Numbered from the stretch's first letter, positions 34,128 to 43,583 are shown. The stretch is 61,413 nt of DNA from Syntrophaceae bacterium (GCA_009773315.1 WRPE01000013.1:1-61413); one strand, 5' to 3'. The notes: generated by a model not told the origin, from the letters alone. A program made the numbers and translations.

Positions 34128-35048
34128 TCAGTGAAAAGAATAGTTAATGGTCTCGTTCTGCCCATTACGCATCAGATTGACGGATACGCTTCCGCCGGCC
34201 TGCATCACATTCACCAGTTGTAGAATATCGTCGGCGCTTTCCAGTCGCTTATTGTTTACATCCACAACGACGTCACCATTTTTCAGGCCCAGCTTCTGAT
34301 AAAGACTGCCGGGCGCAATATTAGAAACGACAAATCCCTGCTGAACGCCTTCATTTAAAAAAGGTCTGACAACCGCCTGGCTCATGATAGACTTTAAATC
34401 ACCCAAGCTTTGCGTCACATCCTGGCGGCTTACGGCAATACCGCTTCCGGTTACGGCCGGCCGGGGAGATCGTCCCATCAGGGGGCCTTCGGCGACTTCC
34501 TTGATTTTCATCACAAACTCTTTTTCCCCGCTTTTCAAGATGGCCGTGTTGCGCGTAATGCGAATCAGTCTGGCTGAGCCGATCATCTCGCCCAAGCGGT
34601 AGAGCTTCTGGTTGCCTTTGCCTTTTTCTTCAACAATGGCATACCCCAGAGATTGATCGACCGCTATCGTCCCCTTCAAATCAAAAGCCGTATATTCCTC
34701 GCTGGGCAGAAGATATTCGCCCGCATTTTTATCAACAATCGCTTTGAGTGTCGTCAAAAATAAATTGCGCTCCGTAATGATGTTGTAGCGCTCTATGGGA
34801 TGCCCCTGGCCGGAAAACATAGTAACGGCGGAAGTTTGTCTGGCGTCAACTGTCTGGCGGCCAACAACCTGTAAACTGACTATTTTATAAAAGATATCCA
34901 CCCCGAGAAAAGACAAAATCGTGATCGCGACGACAATAAGCAAAGGCCTTGCGGCGCCCGCCAGCACCGAAAAGTCGGCCGGAATATCTGTGATCCGGTC
35001 AAATCTTTGTTTAATCAACTTTATGATATTTGTCCACATATCCTTCAT
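34128..35048 (-). CDS. gspC: Type II secretion protein GspC
   Basis: A 306-residue inner-membrane protein: a short cytoplasmic start, one transmembrane segment (about residues 32-52, LLIVVAITILSFLGVDIFY), an HR domain around NIITERNLFLTTLKA that contacts GspD, and a C-terminal PDZ domain (NIAPGSLYQKLGLKNGDVV). GspC links the inner-membrane platform to the secretin and may recognise substrates. ATG 35048 is the first of two close start codons. It lies between gspN and the ExeA-like gene. Confidence 0.93.
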   Translation of the reverse strand: MKDMWTNIIKLIKQRFDRITDIPADFSVLAGAARPLLIVVAITILSFLGVDIFYKIVSLQVVGRQTVDARQTSAVTMFSGQGHPIERYNIITERNLFLTTLKAIVDKNAGEYLLPSEEYTAFDLKGTIAVDQSLGYAIVEEKGKGNQKLYRLGEMIGSARLIRITRNTAILKSGEKEFVMKIKEVAEGPLMGRSPRPAVTGSGIAVSRQDVTQSLGDLKSIMSQAVVRPFLNEGVQQGFVVSNIAPGSLYQKLGLKNGDVVVDVNNKRLESADDILQLVNVMQAGGSVSVNLMRNGQNETINYSFH

Positions 35049-35078
35049 GTCTTCTTGCCCTGTGCCGCCGCCCGATCC

Positions 35079-35906
35079 TCAGATGTAGCGGAATGACGGA
35101 CGGGCCAGCGTTCCACCCACCGTAATATTCATCTTGATTTTGTTTTTGCCGGCAATCTCCAGCACACCCTTCAAATTCAGCCGGCTTTCATCTACCCGAT
35201 CCGCAAGCAAAATACTGCCGTTTAAAAAGCAATTCATCTGCGCTCCGTAAATTTCAAACTTGTCGAGCGTCACGCTGCCATTTTTCAATTGCGCCTGAAT
35301 CTCACCGCGGTCAAACTCGATGCGGCTCATCCCCAGAAAGGGTTCCGTAAGCGGGTAGGCGCCCCGGCTCAGATAGAGTGATAATTTCCCGACAGAATTT
35401 TGGATGACCGCATCGTTCATCACATAAAATGCGGACCCCCGGGCAAGGCCTGTCATTCCTTTGAACAAGAAGAAGCCGGTCGGACTGTACCGGGCCAAAT
35501 CTATATTCTGAAAATTGATTTTTCCTTCAGCGGGCAAACTCATTTGGGCCAGTGAGAGGAAGCCCGCGTGGCCGTCGACATTGCCGTTGTATGCTTTGCC
35601 TTTGAAATAGATAGTTTTGTGCTTCTGGAAAATACTGACCGGACTTACTTGCAGATCCAGTAATTCACCCTGAAAAAAAGCATCGGCCGGCGTTGGCGCC
35701 AGGCGCACCGTCAGATCTTTGAGTTTAATGCCCAAAGGCAAAGAGGGACGCAAAAACCCGGCCTTTAGATTTAAACCGGCGGAATCGGCGGAAGCCTCCA
35801 ACTGCTGCAAGACCAGTGAAGAGGGAAAAAGAAGATATAAAAAGATGAAGGTTACGCCTATCGCATAAATCGTCATCCATAGAACCTTACTCTTCAAAAA
35901 TCGCAT
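35079..35906 (-). CDS. gspN: Type II secretion protein GspN
   Basis: A 275-residue protein with an N-terminal transmembrane segment (about residues 7-30) and a mostly beta-rich, weakly conserved remainder rich in DLTVRLAP- and SLPAEGKINFQN-like strands. These properties fit GspN, an optional inner-membrane component. The fit is by position (between gspM and gspC), size and topology rather than a strong motif. ATG 35906 follows GGGAGG. Confidence 0.8.
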   Translation of the reverse strand: MRFLKSKVLWMTIYAIGVTFIFLYLLFPSSLVLQQLEASADSAGLNLKAGFLRPSLPLGIKLKDLTVRLAPTPADAFFQGELLDLQVSPVSIFQKHKTIYFKGKAYNGNVDGHAGFLSLAQMSLPAEGKINFQNIDLARYSPTGFFLFKGMTGLARGSAFYVMNDAVIQNSVGKLSLYLSRGAYPLTEPFLGMSRIEFDRGEIQAQLKNGSVTLDKFEIYGAQMNCFLNGSILLADRVDESRLNLKGVLEIAGKNKIKMNITVGGTLARPSFRYI

Positions 35907-35911
35907 GATAC

Positions 35912-36472
35912 CTATTGACCTCCCGAACGCGGAGTGGCCGGTGTATAAGAGGCAATTAAAAGCTGGACGCTTATGTAATCCGGGCTTTCCTTCATTTTAC
36001 TAATCGTGATTCTTTTAATCTTGATCATCTCTGCCGGTGATTCGACCTGATACAAAAAGTCCGTCAATTGCTTGATCGTTATTTTTTCCAGTTTCAGATC
36101 AATGAGCGTTTCCTCAAAGGATGGGGACTTAACACCTTGCATGGAATTCATCTGTTTGATACTGCCCTTCACACTGGCCGAAACCGCTTTTTTCTCCAGA
36201 TAAGCAAACAGTGTAAAATCGGCACGGCGCAAGGCAATCGCATTTTTGATCCGGGATATTTTAGCATCCTGAAAGGCAAAGTCAGAATCGATCTTAACCA
36301 TTTCCTCGAGCTTTTTTGAACTGGTCGCGATGGTTTTCTTCATTTTGGCCTTAGCGTCCCATATCGGGAAAACGGCAAACGTAAGCAACAGAGCGATGGC
36401 TACCACAGCTACGCAAACGGCAACAAGGTAACGCTGTTTGCTATCCAACTTTGTCCAGATGGCTTTCATCAT
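35912..36472 (-). CDS. gspM: Type II secretion protein GspM
   Basis: A 186-residue protein with a short cytoplasmic start, a transmembrane segment (about residues 15-36, LVAVCVAVVAIALLLTFAVF), a predicted coiled-coil stretch and a ferredoxin-like periplasmic domain. GspM binds GspL and GspC in the inner-membrane platform. It overlaps the gspL stop by four bases (ATGA), a usual sign of translational coupling. Confidence 0.88.
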   Translation of the reverse strand: MMKAIWTKLDSKQRYLVAVCVAVVAIALLLTFAVFPIWDAKAKMKKTIATSSKKLEEMVKIDSDFAFQDAKISRIKNAIALRRADFTLFAYLEKKAVSASVKGSIKQMNSMQGVKSPSFEETLIDLKLEKITIKQLTDFLYQVESPAEMIKIKRITISKMKESPDYISVQLLIASYTPATPRSGGQ

Positions 36473-37995
36473 CGCAGTTCAATCCTCAAATCAAAATTCA
36501 ATTTGGCGCCTTCTCTGGCCAGACTGGTTGAGTTGATCGCAACATTTTTGAAGTATTTTGATTTCAAAAGTTCATTTTTTACGTTCGTCACATCCTCAAT
36601 TTTTTTTGCTTCGCCTGTGAGCAGAACGATATTGTTTTCATAATGCATATGGGTGAAAATAATATCCATCGCGGGTGAAATAAGTCCTGACATGTCTTTG
36701 AATAACTCCAGAACTGTTACTCCCAAACCACCGTCATCCACGCCATACGTTTTCCTGTCTCCGGCAAGCTTCGTTCGCAACTGTGCGACCGGGTCAACCA
36801 TTTGAGCCTGGGGATAATGCTTTTTAAAAATCAGACTGATCTGACTTTTTAGATGGCCTGCCTGACGCGCCTGCCATTGATAATCAAGGAGCAGATCAAC
36901 CGCCGCCAAAAGTAAAATAATCCCGGCGATAATCGCTCCCCACTTGAATTGTTTTCCGAGATCGCCGCGAACACTTTTTGCCGCAAATTCCCCCTGACGG
37001 AAATTAAAGGATTTGCGCGAAGCAAAGGCTCTTTTCGCCGTCGCGAGCGCCGTATTCATGATAGGTGGCGAATAGAGGTTTTGCAACTTTTCGTCAATTT
37101 CCAGCTGTCCGGACCTGCCAAAATCGAGAGCCTTGATAGGCACGCCGAAAGTTTTTTCCAGATCATCACTCAACGGTTTAAATAAAGAGCCGCCGCCTGT
37201 GACCAAAATCTCGGCAGGTGGGCTCTGCAGCGTTTCATTGAGCCGCATCAATTCAACGGTATTGGCAAGCGAGACACAAAATGTACGGCAAGCGGCCAGG
37301 GCTCCGCCGGTTTTTGTTCCATAGGCAGCGCAAATTTTTAAGGATTCAGCCTCCGCAGGATCACAAGCTAAATCCTCGGCCAGGGCGCGGGTGATCGTGT
37401 TTCCTCCAAAGGTAAAAGAGCGTATCTGGACCAGCGCGTTTTTTTCATAAAATACCGCAAAGGTGGAAGAGGCGCCGATATCCAGAAGAATGCCCGCGCC
37501 GGTTAAAGCTTCTTGTTCCAAAAGTGGCAAAGCCAGAGCAGCCGTTGCAGTGTCGATGACGGCTACCTCACCTAAGTGCACCTCTACCGCCGAAAGGACT
37601 TTCTGTATTCTTTCTTTTCCAACGGCGGCCGTAAGCAGCCCGCCGTCGGGAAGATGCACATAGTCGGCAACAACTTCCTCAATAGGCAAAGGCAGGAGCG
37701 GCTCCAATTCAAAAGGCAGGGTTTTCTTGATTTTGCTTTCATCACGGAAAGGCAGGCGGATTTGACGAAACATGACATCCGAGGGCGGCAGGGACACCAC
37801 ACAGCGAATCCTTGACGACGCCATGGGCAGGATCTTTTCAGCCATTCTTTTTAACGCCACATCCAGATCAACGCCGTCCTCCAACCGGACGGTTTCGGAA
37901 GCGATCACACGGACACCCATCCGGCCGGAGGCGTTCGCCAAAACGGCTTTGATGGAGTCAGCTCCAATATCCAGGCCGAGAATCGTCTCTGGCAT
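36469..37995 (-). CDS. gspL: Type II secretion protein GspL
   Basis: A 508-residue protein with a large cytoplasmic actin-like (PilM-like) domain (start ETILGLDIGADSIKAVLAN), one transmembrane segment (about residue 355, AIIAGIILLLAAVDLLLDY) and a periplasmic ferredoxin-like domain. It anchors GspE at the membrane. I chose ATG 37995, which overlaps the gspK stop codon by one base; the frame continues 59 codons upstream inside gspK. The internal GGAGG in gspK would serve as its ribosome binding site. Confidence 0.92.
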   Translation of the reverse strand: MPETILGLDIGADSIKAVLANASGRMGVRVIASETVRLEDGVDLDVALKRMAEKILPMASSRIRCVVSLPPSDVMFRQIRLPFRDESKIKKTLPFELEPLLPLPIEEVVADYVHLPDGGLLTAAVGKERIQKVLSAVEVHLGEVAVIDTATAALALPLLEQEALTGAGILLDIGASSTFAVFYEKNALVQIRSFTFGGNTITRALAEDLACDPAEAESLKICAAYGTKTGGALAACRTFCVSLANTVELMRLNETLQSPPAEILVTGGGSLFKPLSDDLEKTFGVPIKALDFGRSGQLEIDEKLQNLYSPPIMNTALATAKRAFASRKSFNFRQGEFAAKSVRGDLGKQFKWGAIIAGIILLLAAVDLLLDYQWQARQAGHLKSQISLIFKKHYPQAQMVDPVAQLRTKLAGDRKTYGVDDGGLGVTVLELFKDMSGLISPAMDIIFTHMHYENNIVLLTGEAKKIEDVTNVKNELLKSKYFKNVAINSTSLAREGAKLNFDLRIELR

Positions 37996-38969
37996 TAATC
38001 CTGCCTCCAACTCATGATCTGGAAAGGCGACCGTTGCAAAACGCCGCTGATGTTCTGTTCCATTTTGTCGGCCACTCCGGTTGCGTAAATCCTGAAGTAA
38101 TTGCTTTTCGCTACGCCAATCAACTCCTGTTTTATCGTCACGTTCTCCATGCCGGGAACTTTTTGATACCAATCCACCGAAGACAGATTGTTGCTTTTAC
38201 TTCTTCGGTATTTATCCATCTTATCGGCCAGTTCGACCGTGATATCAGGTGAAAGGGCGCGCAAAACCATTTTCGGCGCCGTATTGATGCTGATAATCCC
38301 CGTGCCATAAATGGTCACAAGCTGTCTCAGGGCGGGTTTTTTTTTTGTCCCGGCAAAAAGTTCATTAGTAATGCCTCTTATCATAAGCAATTCTTCAATG
38401 CAATCCAGCGTTGCATTTTTCGCGGCATAGGGCGTAGCCAGTGACCTGTAATAGGAGCTTTCCGCGCCCGAAGCAGAAACCGTATCGTCAGCATCTATCC
38501 AGTCAATGATCGCATCAACAATTTCCGCCGCCTCGCGTTCATTCAGTTTGAATTCCGACTGCTTCAGAAGCCGCAGCAACATATCTTTAATATCTTCCTT
38601 CACAACGCTGCCCGTCACGAGTTTATTGAGCGGAATTTTCCCTTGCTCGTCTTCGATGCTCACCATGAAATAACCTTTGGTAAACAGGGCTTTGGACTGG
38701 GCGGACAAAACCTGGGCGTTGGCCCAGTCATCGCTCAGGGTTTCATAGGAATTTTTGGAATTGGCGAGCAAAGCCGCCGCTCCGTAAAAACCCGATTTGG
38801 CAATATAGGTGAGCTTGAGGCCGTCGCTGATATTGGCGGCAGAATAGATATCGGCGCGCGACGACCGGTTCAATTCCAGCGCGGCGGCCACCAGAATACT
38901 GATAATCAATATCACGGTTATCAACGCGATGCCCGATTGATTTTGTAAAATTTTGTTAAACCGCTTCAT
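37995..38969 (-). CDS. gspK: Type II secretion pseudopilin GspK
   Basis: A 324-residue minor pseudopilin with a prepilin-like hydrophobic N-terminus (NQSGIALITVILIISILVAAALEL) and a large alpha-helical domain, including the Asp-rich EIVDAIIDWIDADDTVSA typical of GspK. It caps the pseudopilus tip with GspI and GspJ. The residue at +5 after the cleavage site is not the usual Glu, as is normal for GspK. It overlaps gspJ by four bases (ATGA). Confidence 0.94.
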   Translation of the reverse strand: MKRFNKILQNQSGIALITVILIISILVAAALELNRSSRADIYSAANISDGLKLTYIAKSGFYGAAALLANSKNSYETLSDDWANAQVLSAQSKALFTKGYFMVSIEDEQGKIPLNKLVTGSVVKEDIKDMLLRLLKQSEFKLNEREAAEIVDAIIDWIDADDTVSASGAESSYYRSLATPYAAKNATLDCIEELLMIRGITNELFAGTKKKPALRQLVTIYGTGIISINTAPKMVLRALSPDITVELADKMDKYRRSKSNNLSSVDWYQKVPGMENVTIKQELIGVAKSNYFRIYATGVADKMEQNISGVLQRSPFQIMSWRQD

Positions 38970-39631
38970 TTTCTCACCGGCAGAAACACTTTGGTTATAA
39001 ACTTATATGGCTTTTCAGCATCCCGGGCATTTACCAGAATCAATTCGATTTGAATCAACACAGGAGGTTTACCTTTTTGCGACTCCGACGAAGACGCCGT
39101 ATCCCAGGATTCATAATCCCTCCCACCTTCATCGTAGAATTTCAAATTGATGCCCTGAAGGTTCTGACAAATAATCAACCCGCTGTCCGTTTTCCTGTCC
39201 GTGGAAGGCTTGACGCCCACGATATCGGAACGCCAGAGCGAAAAACCACCGTCTTTATCTTCCTTGACAAAATAGGCAATCGAAGCCGGAGGGCCGGAGA
39301 GTCCATCTTCCTCAAAAGCCAGATGAGCCGCTGACCAGAAAGCAAGTGAACCGAACTCGCGGTTGCCGATCCTGCTTTTTTCAGATTGCAAGACAAAGGC
39401 ATCCCCGGAGCGCTGCAATGACGATAAATCCCTGCTCATTCTGTCTAGCGTGATACGCGCCATTTGATAAGCGCGGGAGTCGTCATCCAGCTCCTTGATG
39501 ACCGTTAATGTCCCACTATAGGCGGCATAGATCGTCGTGAGTACGATGCCCAAAATAAAGATGGCAATCAAAATCTCCAGCAGGGTAAAACCACGCGAAT
39601 CGTGATGATGGACGGACAGCCTGTCAGGCAT
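38966..39631 (-). CDS. gspJ: Type II secretion pseudopilin GspJ
   Basis: A 221-residue minor pseudopilin. The prepilin motif is RGFTLLEILIAIFILG, with Glu at +5 after the cleaved Gly. The rest is the beta-rich globular GspJ domain. It forms the tip complex with GspI and GspK. It begins four bases after the gspI stop and is coupled to gspK by ATGA. Confidence 0.93.
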   Translation of the reverse strand: MPDRLSVHHHDSRGFTLLEILIAIFILGIVLTTIYAAYSGTLTVIKELDDDSRAYQMARITLDRMSRDLSSLQRSGDAFVLQSEKSRIGNREFGSLAFWSAAHLAFEEDGLSGPPASIAYFVKEDKDGGFSLWRSDIVGVKPSTDRKTDSGLIICQNLQGINLKFYDEGGRDYESWDTASSSESQKGKPPVLIQIELILVNARDAEKPYKFITKVFLPVRK

Positions 39632-39634
39632 GGG

Positions 39635-40003
39635 TCATATCCCACTCGTCTTGTAGAAAACAAGTTGATAAGCGCCGCCCCGGATCAGCGCCTGATGAAA
39701 GACGTTTACTTCAATTCTTTTGAGCTTGGCTATTTGAGTATCCGTCACTTGGATTGTCCAGGCGTACTCGGGATGGTCAGGCGCAAAATCACCTTTTTGA
39801 CTTAGGTTGCCAAGCGATTTGCCGGCCTCAATATCGGCCATTTTACTCTGAGCCAAAAGCGACGCCGTGGTCATAAAGCGTGACTCCGAGGACATGGAAA
39901 TGCTCTGCGATTGCAGCTGAAAAACCGCCACCAGCGCAATCGCCAGAATGGCCATGGCGATCATAACCTCCAGAAGCGTAAACCCGGTTTGTTTTTCTCG
40001 CAT
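39635..40003 (-). CDS. gspI: Type II secretion pseudopilin GspI
   Basis: A 122-residue minor pseudopilin with prepilin motif TGFTLLEVMIAMAILAIALV and a short globular domain of the expected size. I chose ATG 40003 (MREKQTG), after AAGGG; the frame extends eight codons further. It joins GspJ and GspK at the pseudopilus tip. Near-direct succession with gspH and gspJ. Confidence 0.92.
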   Translation of the reverse strand: MREKQTGFTLLEVMIAMAILAIALVAVFQLQSQSISMSSESRFMTTASLLAQSKMADIEAGKSLGNLSQKGDFAPDHPEYAWTIQVTDTQIAKLKRIEVNVFHQALIRGGAYQLVFYKTSGI

Positions 40004-40013
40004 TGCCAACCCT

Positions 40014-40589
40014 TTATTTTGCCGCATCTTTGCCTAATCCGTCATCCAGGGAAATATCGACATATTTATCGTAAACAGCGGTTACCCCTAAAAAGGGATT
40101 AACGACCAGCGTCATACGGCCTTCCTCTTCGGCCAAATGAATCACCAAAGGCGGACAAATATTATTCTTGCCGAATTTTATTTTTACAACGCCCTCCACA
40201 ATCTTTTCATTTTTTTGGTTAATAATATCCAAAACGGCAACCCCGGCGGGAAACTTTTTCGCGTTTTTTTTAACATCATCTTGCTTTTCCGGGGTCATAT
40301 CAGGCGTGATCACGTAGTAGCTCGCGCCGGGAATATCTAAAAGAAGGATATAATCAACCTGATCGCGGACCGCCTCCACGCGCAGTTTCCTCTCCAGGCC
40401 AATAAGCTGTCTAGACGCCTTTTTGAGACTGCTGGTGGTTAATATATCGCGAGTAACGGGCACCGCCATCACCAGAATGATTCCGACAAGCGCAATCACC
40501 ACAAGCAGCTCGACCAGTGTAAAACCTTGCTTATTCAATTTCCCAGTTATTGATGTCCTTATCGACACCTTCTCCACCAGATTCTCCAT
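40014..40589 (-). CDS. gspH: Type II secretion pseudopilin GspH
   Basis: A 191-residue minor pseudopilin with motif QGFTLVELLVVIALVGIILV and a beta-sandwich domain. The start is uncertain. The ATG at 40589 would give a 22-residue leader and a 59-base overlap with gspG. A TTG at 40538 (LNKQGFTLVE) would give a five-residue leader with almost no overlap, but a poor ribosome binding site. It lies between gspG and gspI in the canonical order. Confidence 0.88.
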   Translation of the reverse strand: MENLVEKVSIRTSITGKLNKQGFTLVELLVVIALVGIILVMAVPVTRDILTTSSLKKASRQLIGLERKLRVEAVRDQVDYILLLDIPGASYYVITPDMTPEKQDDVKKNAKKFPAGVAVLDIINQKNEKIVEGVVKIKFGKNNICPPLVIHLAEEEGRMTLVVNPFLGVTAVYDKYVDISLDDGLGKDAAK

Positions 40590-40983
40590 CGGCCCCCAGA
40601 CTGGTCAAATCAAAGTCGCCGTGGCTGCCGGGACTGACATAAATAAATTCATTGCTCCAGGGGTCTTTGGGCACCTTCCCTTTTTCCAGATAGCCGCCGG
40701 CCCGCCAGTTTCTGGGTAGATTGCCGGCCGTAGGCGCTTCCACTAAAGCTTTTAGCCCCTGTTCCGTCGTGGGATAACTGCCGTTGTCGAGCTTGTAAAG
40801 TTTTAACGCCGACTCGAGGCTTTCAATCTGCATTTTCGCTTTGGTCTGGCGCGCTTCATCGGGACGGCCCATCACGCGGGGAATAATCAACCCGGCTAAT
40901 ACGCCTAAAATGATGATGACCACCATCAACTCAATCAGTGTAAACCCGGCTTCCCTGTTGCTTTTTTCTCTGTATTTTTTCAT
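40531..40983 (-). CDS. gspG: Type II secretion major pseudopilin GspG
   Basis: A 150-residue major pseudopilin with AGFTLIELMVVIIILGVLAG and the GspG-specific C-terminal region YPTTEQGLKALVEAP and KDPWSNEFIYVSPGSHGDFD, which holds the calcium site. It forms the shaft of the pseudopilus. I chose ATG 40983, after AGAGGA; the frame opens two codons earlier with TTG. Confidence 0.96.
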   Translation of the reverse strand: MKKYREKSNREAGFTLIELMVVIIILGVLAGLIIPRVMGRPDEARQTKAKMQIESLESALKLYKLDNGSYPTTEQGLKALVEAPTAGNLPRNWRAGGYLEKGKVPKDPWSNEFIYVSPGSHGDFDLTSLGADGESGGEGVDKDINNWEIE

Positions 40984-41001
40984 AATCAATCCTCTTGTTT
41001 T

Positions 41002-42228
41002 TTATCTCACGAGTTGGTTCATTTCAAATATCGGCAGCAAAATGGACACAACAATAAATCCGACAATCAAGCCCATGGCCAGAATCATAAGGGGTTCCAG
41101 CAAAGACGTCATCACCATAATATCGGATTGCGCCTCCGTTTCATATGCTACGGCAATGCGGTTGAGCATTTTTTCCAGCGATCCGCTCTGTTCTCCAACA
41201 GCGATCATTTCCGTCACCATCGGCGGAAAGAGACCGCTTGCGGCCAGTGGCGCGGCCAGACTCTGACCTTCTTCCACTTCTTTCGCCGCCCGCGCAATCG
41301 TCTCGCCGATGACAATATTATTAACTACGTTGCGGACGATATCCATAGCCGCCAGAAGCGGGACGCCGCTTTGTAGGAGCGTCGCCAACGTCCGCGAAAA
41401 CCGCGCGATGGCGATTTTGAGATTCACCGAACCCCAGACGGGCGCTTTTAGGCGAATTGAATCCCAGAAACGGCGGCCGTTTTGTGTACCTGCCGTCAGA
41501 TATCTAAAGGCGACAGTCCCGGCCAGGATGAGAAGAAAAATCAGCCACCAGAAAGATTTCAGAAAATTACTGGCTGCAATCAGGATGATCGTAATAAGCG
41601 GCAGTGTTTGTTTCATGTCGGTAAAAATGTCTGTGATTTTTGGAACCACAAAGGCCATGAGCAAAAAAATAACCAGAGAACCGACCCCAAGCATGATCAG
41701 CGGATAGGCCAAAGCAGCGCGGATTTTGCTCATCAGCGCCTGCTGGCTTTCACTGAAGTCGGCTAGGCGCTCCAAAACCAGATTCATGGTGCCGGAGGCT
41801 TCGCCAGCCTTGACCATATTAATATAAAAAGGAGGAAAGACGCGCGGGAAATTTTCCATGCCGGTGGTCAGGCTTTTCCCTTCATTGAGATCGGCCCGGA
41901 TCTGCGCCAGTATTTTTTTCAGGAGCGGATTCTTAGTCTGTGCCAGCAGAACTGAAAATGAAGGCACCAGTGGAATACCCGCGCCCAGCAGCGTGGAGAG
42001 CTGGCGGGTAAAAATCGAAACTTCTTTGATCGAAACCTTCTGCAGAAAACCGACTTCCATCATGCCGGATAGAACTGAATTTTTTTTCTCGCGGGTCTGA
42101 TGGATCTCAACGGGATAAATCCCTTCCTCGCGCAACTGCTGTCTGGCTGCTGAAACACCGGGAGAATCCACGAAACCTTTACGTTCGCGTCCTTTTTCAT
42201 CTAATGCCAAGTATTCATAGACACTCAT
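41002..42228 (-). CDS. gspF: Type II secretion inner-membrane protein GspF
   Basis: A 408-residue platform protein with two T2SSF domains (each starting FTRQLSTLLGAGIPLV- and FSRTLATLLQSGVPLL-like) and three transmembrane segments, the last near FIVVSILLPIFEMNQ. It is the first gene of the gsp operon. I chose ATG 42228 (MSVYEYLALDEKGRERKGF), nine bases after GGAG; the frame opens 19 codons earlier. The operon lacks a prepilin peptidase, which must be encoded elsewhere. Confidence 0.95.
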   Translation of the reverse strand: MSVYEYLALDEKGRERKGFVDSPGVSAARQQLREEGIYPVEIHQTREKKNSVLSGMMEVGFLQKVSIKEVSIFTRQLSTLLGAGIPLVPSFSVLLAQTKNPLLKKILAQIRADLNEGKSLTTGMENFPRVFPPFYINMVKAGEASGTMNLVLERLADFSESQQALMSKIRAALAYPLIMLGVGSLVIFLLMAFVVPKITDIFTDMKQTLPLITIILIAASNFLKSFWWLIFLLILAGTVAFRYLTAGTQNGRRFWDSIRLKAPVWGSVNLKIAIARFSRTLATLLQSGVPLLAAMDIVRNVVNNIVIGETIARAAKEVEEGQSLAAPLAASGLFPPMVTEMIAVGEQSGSLEKMLNRIAVAYETEAQSDIMVMTSLLEPLMILAMGLIVGFIVVSILLPIFEMNQLVR

Positions 42229-42369
42229 CCGCTCGATCTCCGCCGCGATAAATAAATGATGTAACTTGTAAAAGTCGTTTAACACAATTCAGAAAATGAT
42301 TCAAATAGTTCTGCCGCCATGGCCCGCGCGCTCATCACAAACATCGGGTCCAAACAGCGTCGAATCCAA

Positions 42370-42398
42370 TTGACAGGCAAGCGATCTTTCGCTACGGA
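42370..42398 (+). promoter_or_regulatory. Putative promoter of the thioesterase gene
   Basis: TTGACA (42370-42375), 17 bases, then TACGGA (42393-42398). The -35 is perfect and the -10 weak. It sits 28 bases upstream of the ATG at 42426, which follows AAGGAG. Confidence 0.35.
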
Positions 42399-42425
42399 TG
42401 CGAAAGACAAAAAGGAGAATATCTT

Positions 42426-42845
42426 ATGAAACTGAAAACGCACGTCATCTGCAGACTGGTGAAAAGTGAAGACCTCAACCATCACGGCACACTGTTTGCC
42501 GGCAAAACGGCCATGTGGTTTGTCGAAGCGGGGTTCATTGCCGCCGCCAGCCTCACCCATCCCGAAAACATCGTCTGCATCAACGTGCACGGCATGCTTT
42601 TCAAAAAACCGGTGAGCAGCGGACAAATCATCCGACTGGAAAGCAAAGTTGTGCTGGCATCAAGAACGCGACTGGTTTCTTATGTTAAAGTGTTGGACAA
42701 CGTCAGCGATCAGTTATGCCTGGACGGATTCTTAAGTTTTGTTCATGTGAATTTGCAGGGCAAGGCCATACCGCACAACATTGTTCTTGAGCATACTGAT
42801 GCTGACGATATAGCCCTGCTTGAGAAAGCAAAGGCTCTTAAGTAA
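42426..42845 (+). CDS. Acyl-CoA thioesterase (hotdog fold)
   Basis: A 139-residue hotdog-fold protein of the YciA/BACH type: HHGTLFAGKTAMWFVEAG in the position of the catalytic helix, then VHGMLFKKPVSSGQIIRLES. It would hydrolyse an acyl-CoA to the free acid and CoA. The residue in the general-base place is Glu (FVEAG) rather than the Asp seen in YciA. ATG 42426 follows AAGGAG. It is a single-gene rightward unit facing the leftward gspF. Confidence 0.85.
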   Translation: MKLKTHVICRLVKSEDLNHHGTLFAGKTAMWFVEAGFIAAASLTHPENIVCINVHGMLFKKPVSSGQIIRLESKVVLASRTRLVSYVKVLDNVSDQLCLDGFLSFVHVNLQGKAIPHNIVLEHTDADDIALLEKAKALK

Positions 42846-42857
42846 AAATAGGGTCAT

Positions 42858-43523
42858 CTATTGCATCTTCCGAATCCGCACCTCAATGCCCTTCTCGTCC
42901 TTGAGCAGCGCAACCAACTTTGCTGTATCCGTCTCGCCATAGTGATAGGGATACAAAATCGTCGGCTTGAACTCTTTGGCCGCATCGGCAACCATTTCCG
43001 GCGTCATGGTATAAGGCAGGTTCATCGGCAGAAACGCGATGTCGATATTCCGGAGTTTCTTCATCTCCGACGTGTTTTCCGTATCCCCGGCAATATAGAG
43101 GCGCTTGTCGCCGAAGGTTACAATATAGCCATTGCCGACACCTTTGGGGTGAAACGGCTTCCCCGGTGCTTGCATGTTGACGATATTGTAGGCAGGTACG
43201 GCCTCAATCTGCAAACCATCCACCGTTTGCCGGTTGCCGTTTTTCATCACCACAATACCGGGTATTTGACTGGCCACCTCGGACGTGCCGACGATTTTTG
43301 TAGCAGCGGTTTTAATGCTATTGACGGCTTTCAAGTCCAGATGGTCATAATGCTCATGGGTAATGAAGATGATGTCCGCCTTGGGTAATTTCGCGTAATC
43401 CGCTTCCGACGAGACCGGATCAATATGGATTGTTTTCCCGACATAGGTCATCATCAATGAGCCATGCCCAAGAAAACTGATGACAAGGTCTCCTTGCGAC
43501 GTTTTAATGGTATCTGCTTCCAT
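42858..43523 (-). CDS. MBL-fold metal-dependent hydrolase
   Basis: A 221-residue metallo-beta-lactamase fold. The metal motif THEHYDHLD (HxHxDH) is present, then a His/Asp-bearing loop at IAGDTENT, and a terminal His at YPYHYGE. It belongs to the UlaG/UPF0173-like branch. Substrates of that branch vary (lactones, phosphodiesters). ATG 43523 follows GGAGGG. It is convergent with the thioesterase and faces away from the HTH gene to its right. Confidence 0.88.
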   Translation of the reverse strand: MEADTIKTSQGDLVISFLGHGSLMMTYVGKTIHIDPVSSEADYAKLPKADIIFITHEHYDHLDLKAVNSIKTAATKIVGTSEVASQIPGIVVMKNGNRQTVDGLQIEAVPAYNIVNMQAPGKPFHPKGVGNGYIVTFGDKRLYIAGDTENTSEMKKLRNIDIAFLPMNLPYTMTPEMVADAAKEFKPTILYPYHYGETDTAKLVALLKDEKGIEVRIRKMQ

Positions 43524-43583
43524 GTTTCCCTCCTTTTTTTGAATCCATCAATAAGCGCATTCCCCGTAGCTTGCGCTAAAATT

